Shown one piece after another: positions 27,001 to 34,188 of a DNA stretch of 64,000 nucleotides. A program made the translations under genes and the position numbers. Position 1 is the stretch's first letter; every line of letters starts with the position of its first letter. The notes below the pieces were generated by a model that saw nothing but the letters and a program-made list of their open reading frames with translations, was not told the origin of the DNA and did no database searches. This DNA is from an archaeon (lineage in GTDB: Archaea; Nanobdellota; Nanobdellia; Pacearchaeales; GW2011-AR1): positions 62,001 through 126,000 of the forward strand of contig JABHSE010000002.1 of assembly GCA_018697035.1 (NCBI GenBank), given 5' to 3'.

Positions 27001-27483
27001 CAAACAAACACTAGTGGTTCCGGCACTCCGAATTGGGCCACTAAAACTCGCAACAAAATAATCTTCACCACTTTTTGTTTTCCCAAGCCTCAAGCCGGTA
27101 TAACCCTCAATCGGACTAGCAACAACACCAAGAGTCATATATGCAAAACCAACCCGAATCCCAGCATCAATCGCATCCAATTTCCCTTCAAACTTCCCCC
27201 ACTTTTCCTCCGCAATCTCCCGAGCAATCACAAAAGCAACCGTCGCATCCAACTTCCCATACTTCTCCTCCAACTCCAAAATCCTTCCAGAAATCTTTCC
27301 AACATCTAACTTTGGATAAACAGTCTTGATTAAATTAACCGCCCGCTCCGCCATAGTCAAAGCCAAGGGACATTCAATGAAATCCTCAGGATCTAAACCT
27401 TTAGCTCGAGCTTCATTAGCAACACCATAAGCCAAATCAACATTCCTTTTCAATTCTTTAAAATAATCATCCAAATCACCCAT
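24016..27483 (-). CDS. polC: DNA polymerase D large subunit DP2
   Basis: An 1155-residue archaeal replicative polymerase catalytic subunit. The catalytic centre is RRDCDGDEAAVMLL near residue 900, with the aspartates present. Zinc-binding Cys clusters occur near residues 675-715 (FRCECGSEG, CRKCNE) and near the C-terminus (CSSCNESF, CTKCKG). No intein is seen. A palindromic element (26086-26131) is inserted in frame, adding about 15 residues (SMQNHGVFDPAFRVE) near residue 451. The protein ends EEQGTL with no obvious terminal PIP box. The ATG at 27483 overlaps the HAD gene stop by 8 bases; the upstream in-frame TTG is not needed. Confidence 0.96.
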   Translation of the reverse strand: MGDLDDYFKELKRNVDLAYGVANEARAKGLDPEDFIECPLALTMAERAVNLIKTVYPKLDVGKISGRILELEEKYGKLDATVAFVIAREIAEEKWGKFEGKLDAIDAGIRVGFAYMTLGVVASPIEGYTGLRLGKTKSGEDYFVASFSGPIRSAGTTSVCLVLMLIDYLREYFGFAKYDINEDEVGRYVTEIGDFHERVSNLAYFPTEEEIRFLAERLPIQIDGDPTERLEVSNFKDLARVDSNRIRGGMCLAFGESLALKAEKALGRLKGVKVNGISCSGWDWLKEYVVLHKKRESGVKEVAATYIKDLVAGRPVYGHPGRSGGFRFRYGRSRTSGFSAVSVHPATMGVTGGFLSHGTQLRLEKPTKACVITGCDSIDGPIVKLKNGSVRKLEEYKEALDLYNSGEIAEIVYLGDLLFPIGDIVDRNADLIRPGYVGEWWTAAAEIASKDSMQNHGVFDPAFRVEELGCVIGFERALELSEEFGVPLHPDFIFYWTQISMDEFVGLMRWLNGSVWRGDKLVLNWESGKREEFAFGKRALEILGVRHEVVLDNVVVDLDARALLFNIGKKDIYNGEVLEFKVDEVDDRSVLEIVNGLCSVEVKDKAGTFIGARMGRPEKAKLRKLAGSPNVLFPVGDSGGRLKSIQDAIANGFVKADLSLFRCECGSEGVFERCGICGEKGKRMSFCRKCNEVKDGACELHGDVVDNWSRKVEIGECFDRAIKKLGFKDFEIPPMVKGVGRLSSEAKVPEDLTKGILRAKFGLSVNKDGTIRYDAIEIPLTHFKAREIGTSIERLRELGYLRDIDGADLVCGEQILELMPHDIVLPSCSILGNEAADKVFLNIANFVDEELDRVYGLERFYNLSSRSDLVGVEVVCMAPHNCAGVIGRIIGFGNIQGLLASPYMHAAMRRDCDGDEAAVMLLMDVLLNFSRKFLPSHRGGRQDAPLVLNARIRAGEVDDQILFFESCGKYPLSLYKAAEQGLHSSVVDIELIRDKLKMGEDGFVGNGFSHDSSDFNLGNNNGVYKSLPTMKEKVAAQMELAKRLRSVDEDDVARLVLERHFIRDIRGNLRKFAKQSFRCSSCNESFRRPPLVGVCTKCKGKLIFTISEGSVRKYFEPAMELTRDYNISGYTKESMELIGDYIERIFGKGEEQGTL
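26086..26131 (+). repeat. 46-bp palindromic element inside the DP2 coding sequence
   Basis: This copy lies within the polC gene. Outer arms are TTCCACGCGAAAT and ATTTTGCATGGAA and the inner stem GCGGGGTC-AAA-GACCCCGT is perfect, with G/C changes matched on both sides. On the minus strand it reads through in frame as SMQNHGVFDPAFRVE, with no stop. It falls in a surface-like segment between EIASKD and ELGCVIGFE. Confidence 0.92.
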
Positions 27484-28057
27484 TATCAATCTCCCTAATT
27501 TTATCCATTATCTCGCCCCAATTCAAACACCTATAAATCCTCTCATGTTCAAAACCCTGATTCCAAGGTTTATTCAACAATAAAACCACAATCCCACTTT
27601 CCGCATATCGCAAAGAATCCTTCCCACTATCATCAATAATCAAACCAATTCCCAACTCTTTACAAACATCTTCTTTTTTCAAATCTCCACTCCAACTATC
27701 CCCAGAGAAAAAAACTCTATTCCCTAAAATACCAAACTCTTCAAAAATCAAAGCCCGAGTCTCTTTACATAGCTTTTTGGATCTCGCCGTAACAAAACTA
27801 ATATCATGCTTCTCTTTTAAAAAACAAACACCCTCACATGCCCCATCAATAAAATTATTCTCCTTAAATTCCTCACTATTATTATATTCATCAAACAACT
27901 CGTTAACCAAATTCTTCTCAATTCCCAAAACCTCCCACAATTCATAACAAAAAACATCTTCATATTCAACTCTCCTATAACCCTTATTTCCAACAAACTC
28001 CATATATTTAGCCACAAATTTAACAATAACCTCATCAATATCAATCGCAATCTTCAT
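27476..28057 (-). CDS. HAD-superfamily phosphatase, 5'(3')-nucleotidase-like
   Basis: A 193-residue HAD hydrolase. Motif I is IAIDIDEVIVKF at the start, motif II is SFVTARSKK near residue 92, and motif III/IV is KKEDVCKELGIGLIIDDSGKD near residues 125-145. Capping resembles 5'(3')-deoxyribonucleotidases. It is coupled by ATGA to DP1 upstream and overlaps DP2 downstream, so it is expressed with PolD. A nucleotide-pool role would fit but is inferred. Confidence 0.78.
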   Translation of the reverse strand: MKIAIDIDEVIVKFVAKYMEFVGNKGYRRVEYEDVFCYELWEVLGIEKNLVNELFDEYNNSEEFKENNFIDGACEGVCFLKEKHDISFVTARSKKLCKETRALIFEEFGILGNRVFFSGDSWSGDLKKEDVCKELGIGLIIDDSGKDSLRYAESGIVVLLLNKPWNQGFEHERIYRCLNWGEIMDKIREIDNG

Positions 28058-29553
28058 TTTTTATAATCCTCCAACTCACAAACCAAATCATCCCCACTTT
28101 CCCAAACAATATCTTTACCAGAAAAATCTAAAATCTTAATCTCTTTGCTTTTCAAATTCAAAATCGGAACTTTACAAGGATCTGGCTCACTTCCAACTTT
28201 AGTTTCAAAATCAGTCCGCGACTGCCAACAAGATGTAGAAATAGTTAATATATTATTATAATTTCCAATCATCGCACGATGTTGACCACTAACGACAAAA
28301 ACATCTGGTAATTCATTTATAATTAAATCATCAATATTTTTATTTGGAATAATATCCATCTCCCCATAAACAGGCGCCAAATGCCTTCGTTTCAAAATCT
28401 CATTAGTAAAATCATTTATGTTTAAATCCCGACCACCACTAATCAAATTCCTAAACTGATTAACACTACCTCCATAATAAACCAAAATATTCAAACCCCT
28501 GATTTTAACAATAGACGGATTAGAAACCAATTTTAAATTCTCCATATTATTCAAATCTCCACTCCATTTCTCATTAATCGCCGACTGAGGCTCACCGACC
28601 CAAACCGCATCATACTGCCCAGGACACATCACAATCTCAATATCTTTTCTAATCATTCCAAGAATATCAGCAAGCTTTTCATATTGTTTCCGACATCCTT
28701 TAATCTTCAAAAACTTCTCTTGATTAGGATAAACTCCAACACCTTCAATATTATCTCCACTTAAAATTAAATATCGCACTTTTTGAGCCAAATTCTTTTG
28801 TCGACTATCTCCAATTTTACCATTCAACCAATCTACAAATCGCATCAAATTACCTTCTAAAAACATCTTCGACCCAATATGAAAATCTGAAACAAATGCA
28901 ATAAATTCATCTCTATCTCCAATATTCTCCTTTTTTAATTTAGCATCAGGATAAATAAAATCATTAGCAAAAAGCATCTTATTAGAACCAGAAACTCTAA
29001 ATGCAACAATATCATCTAAAAGTAAATTCTGAGCACGAATAAATAATTCTTTATTTTCTTTGTTTATTAAAACAATTGACTTCCCAGTTAAATCTTCAAC
29101 TTCAATAAATAAATTCTTATTTTTAGTAATTCTTTTACTATATACCATACCAATAATACAAAAAACCCCATTTTCCCGACCTATTCTTCTAATTGAACTC
29201 AAGTTATCTAATTCCCCATTTTTAATTAAAATATCTCTCAAACTCTCAAATCTCGATCTAAAATAACTAACAAAATCCCCAGCTTCCAGCTTCCCAGAAC
29301 GCCCTTTAATATTTTTTAAAATATCAATCCCATTCTTCCTATCTCTAGATTCTTCATTCTTAAGTCCTAATCTATCTTTATATTTATTTAAAATATTTTT
29401 ACTCAAAATTCTCTCATTTATATGAAACCCTTTTAATTTTTTAATAATCCTTTCAACTTCTTTAATTTCTAATTCAATAAAAAAATCCAATATACTCCTA
29501 TCTAAAAAAAAACCACTCTCTCTGCAAATTTTTAATACATCCCGTTTTTCCAT
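28054..29553 (-). CDS. polB: DNA polymerase D small subunit DP1, exonuclease site degenerate
   Basis: A 499-residue DP1 homologue with an N-terminal helical region, an OB fold around residues 130-210 and a calcineurin-like phosphoesterase domain. Motifs SDFHIGS (near 220) and GDNIEGVGVYP are normal, but the GNHD motif reads PGQYDAVW near residue 309 and the GHxH motif reads SGQHRAM near residue 423. These changes replace metal ligands or catalytic residues, so 3'-5' exonuclease activity is probably weak or lost; this is inference from motif comparison. The C-terminal TSCWQSRTDFETKVG is typical of DP1. The ATG at 29553 is chosen; upstream in-frame codons overlap the promoter. Confidence 0.9.
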   Translation of the reverse strand: MEKRDVLKICRESGFFLDRSILDFFIELEIKEVERIIKKLKGFHINERILSKNILNKYKDRLGLKNEESRDRKNGIDILKNIKGRSGKLEAGDFVSYFRSRFESLRDILIKNGELDNLSSIRRIGRENGVFCIIGMVYSKRITKNKNLFIEVEDLTGKSIVLINKENKELFIRAQNLLLDDIVAFRVSGSNKMLFANDFIYPDAKLKKENIGDRDEFIAFVSDFHIGSKMFLEGNLMRFVDWLNGKIGDSRQKNLAQKVRYLILSGDNIEGVGVYPNQEKFLKIKGCRKQYEKLADILGMIRKDIEIVMCPGQYDAVWVGEPQSAINEKWSGDLNNMENLKLVSNPSIVKIRGLNILVYYGGSVNQFRNLISGGRDLNINDFTNEILKRRHLAPVYGEMDIIPNKNIDDLIINELPDVFVVSGQHRAMIGNYNNILTISTSCWQSRTDFETKVGSEPDPCKVPILNLKSKEIKILDFSGKDIVWESGDDLVCELEDYKK

Positions 29554-29663
29554 TTTAAAATCGGAGAATCTACAGATTAATGAATCTTGTCTCCAGTATC
29601 TAAAAAAAATCAACTTTATTTAAATACCTTCTCGAACTCCCAAAAAGTAATACTAAAAAATAA

Positions 29664-30878
29664 TCATAACCCCAAGGAATCAACCAAAATCGCCTCAACC
29701 TTATCAAACAAATTACTAGGAATAGCTAACCTAATCTCTCGCGTTCTCCCATGTCGACCCTTAGAAATAACCTTAGCATTAACAATCCCTAACATATCAA
29801 CCTCAGCAATAATATCTGAAATCCTCCGCTGTGTCAAAATATCAGTCTTCGTCCGGTCACATACATCTTGATATAAATTATAAACATCTCCTGTATAAAA
29901 TCTGTCTAACTTTCCATTCTTACTTTGTTTAGTTAGTTCTAAAATAGCATATAAAACCAACTTAAACTGCTTAGGCTCACCCTCAATAATATCCAAAATC
30001 TTATCTTTCTCCATTTTCATATTAGCCAAATCAATATATTCTTCACTAATTATAGCAACTCCATCTCTCTCACTCAATTCACCTGCAATACGAAGCAAAT
30101 CAAGTGCCCTCCTAGCATCTCCATGCTCCCTAGCAGCATAAGCAGCACATTTAGCCACAACTCCATCTGCAACCACACCTTCCTTAAACGCCCCTTTACA
30201 CCTCTCATTTAAAATATCCTGCAACTGAATCGCATTATAAGGATGAAAAATAAACTCTTCCTCTCCTAAACTAGATCTAACCCTAGGGTCAATATTTTCT
30301 AAAAAAGTCACCTCATTAGAAATTCCAATCAAAGAAATTTGTGCCTTACTTAACTCCTGATTCAACCTAGTAAACGAATACAAAAAATTATCATCCATTT
30401 TTTTAATCATCTGATCCACTTCATCAAAAACAAAAACAATCAATTGCTTCTTCTTATCAACCAACTCAATAAATTTAGCCCAAACTTGATCAGTAGGAAG
30501 GCCTGTATTAGCAATTTCCCCACCAAGTTGTCGGATTAAAGCAGCCAAAACCCTATATTCAGTATCAGCAACCTTTTTCAACTTACAATTCAAATACTCA
30601 AAATTAACCTCAACATCCAACTCTTTAGCTTTCTTTACTATCTCATTCTGAACATATTGAACTGAAAGTGTCTTTCCAGTCCCTGTCTTACCATAAACAA
30701 ACAAATTACTAGGTCTATCTCCCCTTAAAACAGAAGCAAGAATAGAGGCAATCGACTTAATCTGTTCATCACGATGCGGAATTGAATCTGGAGTATAACG
30801 AACCTGCAAAACTCCCTTATTCTTAAATAAACTATTATTAACAGCTGTATTAAAAATACCACCAAGCTCAACTCCCAT
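29664..30878 (-). CDS. cdc6: Orc1/Cdc6 replication initiator
   Basis: A 404-residue AAA+ ATPase. Walker A is VYGKTGTGKT near residue 68, Walker B is VFVFDEVDQM near residue 150, sensor 1 is IGISNEVTF, and sensor 2 lies in HGDARRALDLL. A C-terminal winged helix (about residues 315-400) binds origin DNA. It heads the cluster orc1-DP1-HAD-DP2 and is followed by DP1 110 bases downstream. The ATG at 30878 is preferred to a GTG one codon earlier. Confidence 0.95.
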   Translation of the reverse strand: MGVELGGIFNTAVNNSLFKNKGVLQVRYTPDSIPHRDEQIKSIASILASVLRGDRPSNLFVYGKTGTGKTLSVQYVQNEIVKKAKELDVEVNFEYLNCKLKKVADTEYRVLAALIRQLGGEIANTGLPTDQVWAKFIELVDKKKQLIVFVFDEVDQMIKKMDDNFLYSFTRLNQELSKAQISLIGISNEVTFLENIDPRVRSSLGEEEFIFHPYNAIQLQDILNERCKGAFKEGVVADGVVAKCAAYAAREHGDARRALDLLRIAGELSERDGVAIISEEYIDLANMKMEKDKILDIIEGEPKQFKLVLYAILELTKQSKNGKLDRFYTGDVYNLYQDVCDRTKTDILTQRRISDIIAEVDMLGIVNAKVISKGRHGRTREIRLAIPSNLFDKVEAILVDSLGL

Positions 30879-31279
30879 CACTTAAAATAAACCTCATAAT
30901 ACAATCCCAGTTCAAAACTATTTAAACTTTCATATACTAAAAACATCATCTTAAAATCCTATTTAATAAAACATCCTCACCCCATCTCTTCCTGTCCACA
31001 AAATACAAAATAAAATAAAATCATCGAGGATAAAACTCAATAAACTACAATATATATAATATAATATATATAATATATAATATAAATACTTATAAATAAA
31101 ATTTAAAAAAACAAATCAAAAAAATCCTATAAACTTTTATAAAACTTTCCATAAGAAACCATAGGGTCACACTAAAATCATAAAAAAATTCATTTATTAA
31201 TAAAATCAATATAAATACTACTAAATATTAATACAAAAACCAAAGAAAGATTTATAAACAATTTATATCTAAATCAAAC
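30879..31279. other. Candidate replication origin / AT-rich intergenic region
   Basis: This 401-base gap lies upstream of orc1/cdc6, the usual place for an archaeal origin. It contains an extreme A/T tract (31040-31100, repeated taatatata) that could be an unwinding element. A half copy of the palindromic element, TTTCCATAAGAAACC, occurs at about 31147. I cannot see clear paired origin-recognition boxes. Strand composition does not appear to switch here, which argues against an active bidirectional origin. Confidence 0.4.
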
Positions 31280-31534
31280 ATGGATAAAAAACCATTTAAA
31301 ACATTATTAGGGAAACAAGTAGTTACAAAAGAAGGAAAAAAACTAGGGACAATAAAAGATATAACATTTGAGGCCCGAACAGGAGAATTAATACATATAA
31401 TATTACAAAATCTAACAATATATACATCAAATCTATCATTAGAAAGAACAAAAAATAAAGAAGCATTAATCCCATATAATGCAGTAATAGCAGTAGGAGA
31501 TTTCATAGTAGTATCCGAAGAAGATTTATTATAA
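31280..31534 (+). CDS. PRC-barrel domain protein, 84 aa
   Basis: A small barrel protein: FKTLLGKQVVTKEGKKLGTI is the PRC N-terminal half, followed by FEARTGELIHIIL and the barrel end IPYNAVIAVGDFIVV. It is related in fold to the gene at 1929-2225. TATA box gatttataaac is about 28 bases upstream. It faces away from orc1 and probably heads a two-gene unit with the next gene, 19 bases downstream. Confidence 0.82.
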   Translation: MDKKPFKTLLGKQVVTKEGKKLGTIKDITFEARTGELIHIILQNLTIYTSNLSLERTKNKEALIPYNAVIAVGDFIVVSEEDLL

Positions 31535-31553
31535 AAAACAAATTAATTAAAAT

Positions 31554-31955
31554 ATGACAAATATAAAAATAATTGGCGCAAAATTTCTAGAAATAGAAGC
31601 AAAAAAAGATCCAGATTTCTCTGGAAAAATAGAATTAAAAACAAATATTCAAATTTCTTCATTAGAAAAAGTTAAAAAATCAAAAGATACACTAAAAATA
31701 ACATATTTTTTTGAAATAGATTATGGAACCTTAGGTAAAATAAAACTAAAAGGTAATTTATTTATTTTATCTGATCCAAAAACAATAAAAACAATTATAA
31801 AAAACAAAGAAAATAATGAATATAATACACCAGAATACATAAATATAACAAATTTTATAATACAAAAGGCATCAATTAAAGCTTTTGAATTAGAAGAAGA
31901 ACTAGGATTACCAATTCATATAAAATTACCAACCCTTTCTATAAAAAACGATTAA
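31554..31955 (+). CDS. Hypothetical protein, possibly SecB-like fold
   Basis: A 133-residue protein of alternating beta strands (LKITYFFEIDYG, IKLKGNLFILSD) ending in a long helix (NFIIQKASIKAFELEEELG) and a short LPIHIKLPTLSI tail. The strand-strand-strand-helix order is reminiscent of SecB-type chaperones, but I cannot confirm it. It is probably co-transcribed with the PRC-barrel gene. Very AT-rich. Confidence 0.55.
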   Translation: MTNIKIIGAKFLEIEAKKDPDFSGKIELKTNIQISSLEKVKKSKDTLKITYFFEIDYGTLGKIKLKGNLFILSDPKTIKTIIKNKENNEYNTPEYINITNFIIQKASIKAFELEEELGLPIHIKLPTLSIKND

Positions 31956-32031
31956 AATATTGTTTTATGAAATACTAAACTATATTTTAAAAAACAATCA
32001 TAATTATAAACAAAACAATTCTTCCTAAGAT

Positions 32032-32667
32032 ATGGATCCCATAAAAGAGGCATTTAATAAAATAAAAGAAGATATATTACTCTTAAAAAATGAAATAAAC
32101 AACCTAAATAAGAGGTTAAATGAAGTTCAGACAACTCCAACACATAATCAACCCATATCAACCCAACAAACCAACAAACCAACAGATTATCAGACAACTC
32201 CAACACATAATCAACCTATACAGCCTCTATATATACAAAATATACCTATTTCCACAGGAAATCAAGGGGTTCCAACAAACAAACCAACACACACACAAAC
32301 AAACCAACACACACACAATACCCCCAATCTAGACTTTAAACAAGTAAATAACATATTAGATTCATTAGATACAATAAAAAAAGAAATAAGATTTAAATTT
32401 AAACGTCTAACACCACAAGAAATGCTCATTTTTGGTACACTATACACACTTGAAAATCAAAATAATATAGAAATAACATACAAAATCATAGCTTTAGAGT
32501 TAAAATTAAGCGAATCATCAATAAGAGATTATATTAATAAACTCATAAAAAAAGGCATTCCTATTGAAAAATCAAGGAAAAATAACAAAACAATTATTTT
32601 AAAAATATCTCAAGATCTAAAGAATATAACAAATTTAAGCACCATACAGAGCCTTAGAGCGCTTTAA
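32032..32667 (+). CDS. Coiled-coil / repeat-linker / winged-helix DNA-binding protein
   Basis: A 211-residue protein in three parts: residues 1-33 form a coiled coil (LLLKNEINNLNKRLNEV); residues 34-100 are a Thr/Gln/Pro/His linker encoded by direct repeats (QTTPTHNQPI twice, and THTQTNQHTH); residues 110-205 form a helix-turn-helix of winged type (LTPQEMLIFGTLYTL, LKLSESSIRDYINKLIKKGI). TATA attataaac is 26 bases upstream. The gene at 32964-33560 has the same architecture and lies tail to tail with it. Likely a transcription regulator. Confidence 0.72.
   Translation: MDPIKEAFNKIKEDILLLKNEINNLNKRLNEVQTTPTHNQPISTQQTNKPTDYQTTPTHNQPIQPLYIQNIPISTGNQGVPTNKPTHTQTNQHTHNTPNLDFKQVNNILDSLDTIKKEIRFKFKRLTPQEMLIFGTLYTLENQNNIEITYKIIALELKLSESSIRDYINKLIKKGIPIEKSRKNNKTIILKISQDLKNITNLSTIQSLRAL
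32128..32327 (+). repeat. Direct repeats in the linker of the winged-helix gene
   Basis: The segment cagacaactccaacacataatcaacc occurs twice (about 32128 and 32190). It is followed by two runs of aaaccaacacacacacaa-like sequence near 32280-32320. All are in frame and vary linker length without a frameshift. They look like replication-slippage products. Confidence 0.75.
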
Positions 32668-32963
32668 TTTAATAAAACAATACATTTCATCGACGACAAA
32701 TTAATTTTTATAGATAAATCTAAATAAAAAACTTCCAAATAATAATTATTCGTTTAAACGAATAAAATTTTAAGGAAATTACCTCACTTTTCCACCTAAT
32801 ATAATAACCCTAAATCTAACATATTTAGGCTAGTTTATTTTTATATGGTTTTAATATTAACTATCTCTTTTTCTTTATTAAACCCAATCTCTCACTTTTT
32901 CACTTTATTTATCTGAAAATTCACTATTTTTATTAGAAAAATAACAAATTAACTCTCACTTTT
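32668..32963. other. AT-rich gap between convergent winged-helix genes
   Basis: This gap holds a perfect 20-base palindrome TTATTCGTTTAAACGAATAA at 32746-32765 and three CTCACTTTT motifs (32783, 32893, 32954). Related sequences, reversed in order and orientation, occur near 35303-35471. I see no gene in it. Confidence 0.6.
32746..32765. repeat. 20-bp perfect palindrome, possible att/recombination site
   Basis: TTATTCGTTTAAACGAATAA is a perfect palindrome. A 16 of 20 match, TTATTCGGTTTAACGAAAAC, lies at 35454-35473. The two could be ends of an inserted segment or binding sites of the nearby tyrosine recombinase. Function is inferred only. Confidence 0.5.
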
Positions 32964-33560
32964 TCACTTTTTCCCCTTTTTTGATTGACTTACCTTAATT
33001 TTTACACTTTTTATAATACTATCCTTGATTTCATCGGGAACATATAGTCTTTTTTTCCCACTAAACTCCCTAGATTCCATAATTAAATTATAATTTTTTT
33101 GTTTTATTGTATTTATTTGACCCCTAATAGTACTCTTATTCTTCCCAAGTAAAGCAGCTAGATCTTCATAACTAAGCTTCATTTCTGAATTCAATAAAGC
33201 CCAAATAATACCTCTCTCCATAACAGTAAGATTGGATAAAACGTCTGTTTGGACGTCTGTTTGGACGTCTGTTTGGACAACGCTCTGCGATGTTTGTTTA
33301 ATAGTAGATGTTTGTTTCTGTTTGGACATCTGTGGACCAAAGAAAGAAATAAAATCTTTTATCTCAAGAATATCGTTTTGAATGTCTAAAAGTTGATTTT
33401 TAATATTCAAAATATCATCCTCTTGTTTTGTATGTTTACCGTCGAGATGCGTGATCCATTCACCCACTTTATTAAAATCTTTCTTCACATGACCAAAAGA
33501 ATCTTGCACATCATCCCTTAACTTTTCAATTTTCTTTTTATGTCCAAAAAAACTCCACAT
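32964..33560 (-). CDS. Coiled-coil / repeat-linker / winged-helix DNA-binding protein 2
   Basis: A 198-residue protein starting MWSFFGHKKKIEKLRDD. The start at 33560 is chosen because TATA tttataaat lies 29 bases upstream; longer frames begin within the promoter and repeats. Residues 1-100 are helical coiled coil, residues 105-130 are a linker with QTDVQTDVQTDV from a 12-base tandem repeat, and residues 130-185 form a winged helix (LSYEDLAALLGKNKSTIRGQINTI), ending in a Lys-rich tail. The repeat motif GTCCAAAC in the linker recurs in the upstream region, suggesting self-regulation. Confidence 0.75.
   Translation of the reverse strand: MWSFFGHKKKIEKLRDDVQDSFGHVKKDFNKVGEWITHLDGKHTKQEDDILNIKNQLLDIQNDILEIKDFISFFGPQMSKQKQTSTIKQTSQSVVQTDVQTDVQTDVLSNLTVMERGIIWALLNSEMKLSYEDLAALLGKNKSTIRGQINTIKQKNYNLIMESREFSGKKRLYVPDEIKDSIIKSVKIKVSQSKKGKK
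33241..33282 (-). repeat. 12-bp tandem repeat encoding (QTDV)n
   Basis: Three tandem copies of a 12-base unit (GTCCAAACAGAC on the minus strand) encode QTDVQTDVQTDV in the linker of the winged-helix gene; a related partial copy lies near 33320. The core GTCCAAAC is also the motif repeated upstream of the same gene. Confidence 0.8.
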
Positions 33561-33882
33561 CTTAACCAACTCTAAACACATTTCTTTATAAATCTTTCGC
33601 GTTGTCCAAACACCAAACACCACTTAACACCCACCTAAACACACAAACACCAATAAAACACTCATCCAAACACCATCTGTCCAAACACCAAACACCATCA
33701 TTTATCGTCGATAAAAAATATAAATACCAATAAAATTCAATAAACTATAACAAGCACTCATTAAAGGCCGTCCAAACACTAAAAAACACCAAACGACCAT
33801 ATACATCTGTTCAAACACAACTATTAAAACAGCCAAAATCGAACCCCAAAAAGATTATAAACTTCAAAAACAATCAATCCAG
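33561..33882. repeat. Cluster of GTCCAAAC-type repeats, iteron-like
   Basis: This 322-base gap contains about five copies of (G/A)TCCAAACAC(C/T)A: 33604, 33664, 33679, 33770 and a weaker one at 33809. Two are extended 19-base identical copies (33604-33622 and 33679-33697). A palindrome TTTATCGTCGATAAA lies near 33711. The array could be a regulator-binding cluster or plasmid-like iterons. No gene is seen. Confidence 0.65.
33585..33622 (-). promoter_or_regulatory. Promoter and putative operator of winged-helix gene 2
   Basis: A TATA box (tttataaa, 33585-33593) lies 29 bases from the ATG at 33560. Directly upstream, at 33604-33622, is GTCCAAACACCAAACACCA read on the plus strand, one of several copies of this motif. 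The placement suits an upstream operator or activator site. Confidence 0.55.
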
Positions 33883-34176
33883 ATGCAATTAAAAAAGAGA
33901 TTAATGTATTCAGGAATAATCTCGGCAATAAGTTTAATCACCTCAATAATTATACCAATTATTCCATGTAGAACTGCACCAAATATACCAAATCCAATCT
34001 ATAAGTGGACACTCTGCTCATTAAATCCAGATAAGATATTACCCACAGGACACATTACAGAATACCTTGGATATACAACGGTTTTAAAGGATACATATAT
34101 TTTAACTATTATTATCTCATTCATCGCAGCTATGATATTTTTCCATTACACCGCGGGAAAAAGAAAAAAAAATTAA
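33883..34176 (+). CDS. Two-helix membrane protein, 97 aa
   Basis: Transmembrane segments lie near residues 8-28 (YSGIISAISLITSIIIPII) and 70-90 (TYILTIIISFIAAMIFFHY), with an extracytoplasmic loop containing two Cys (IPCRTAPN, TLCSLNP) that could pair, and a basic tail KRKKN. TATA gattataaac is about 27 bases upstream. It is followed by a second small membrane gene with a strong ribosome-binding site. Unrecognised; it would suit a small mobile element. Confidence 0.65.
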   Translation: MQLKKRLMYSGIISAISLITSIIIPIIPCRTAPNIPNPIYKWTLCSLNPDKILPTGHITEYLGYTTVLKDTYILTIIISFIAAMIFFHYTAGKRKKN

Positions 34177-34184
34177 AAGGAGGT
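34175..34184 (+). promoter_or_regulatory. Strong Shine-Dalgarno sequence
   Basis: AAAAGGAGGT lies four bases before the ATG at 34189. It is the strongest ribosome-binding site in the window and implies high translation of the small membrane protein that follows. Confidence 0.75.
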
Positions 34185-34188
34185 TAAA

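Noticed and set aside
24016..27483. Intein in DP2
   Set aside because: The region around the RDCDGDE catalytic motif is continuous with family sequence and no intein splice motifs or length excess are visible; the only insertion is the short palindromic element.
33561..33623. Longer N-terminus for winged-helix gene 2
   Set aside because: The upstream in-frame codons lie within the TATA box and the GTCCAAAC repeat, so the start at 33560 is favoured.
33604..33820. Possible CRISPR array
   Set aside because: Repeats are short, uneven in spacing and partly in both orientations, and no cas genes are present; no CRISPR array is seen anywhere in the window.
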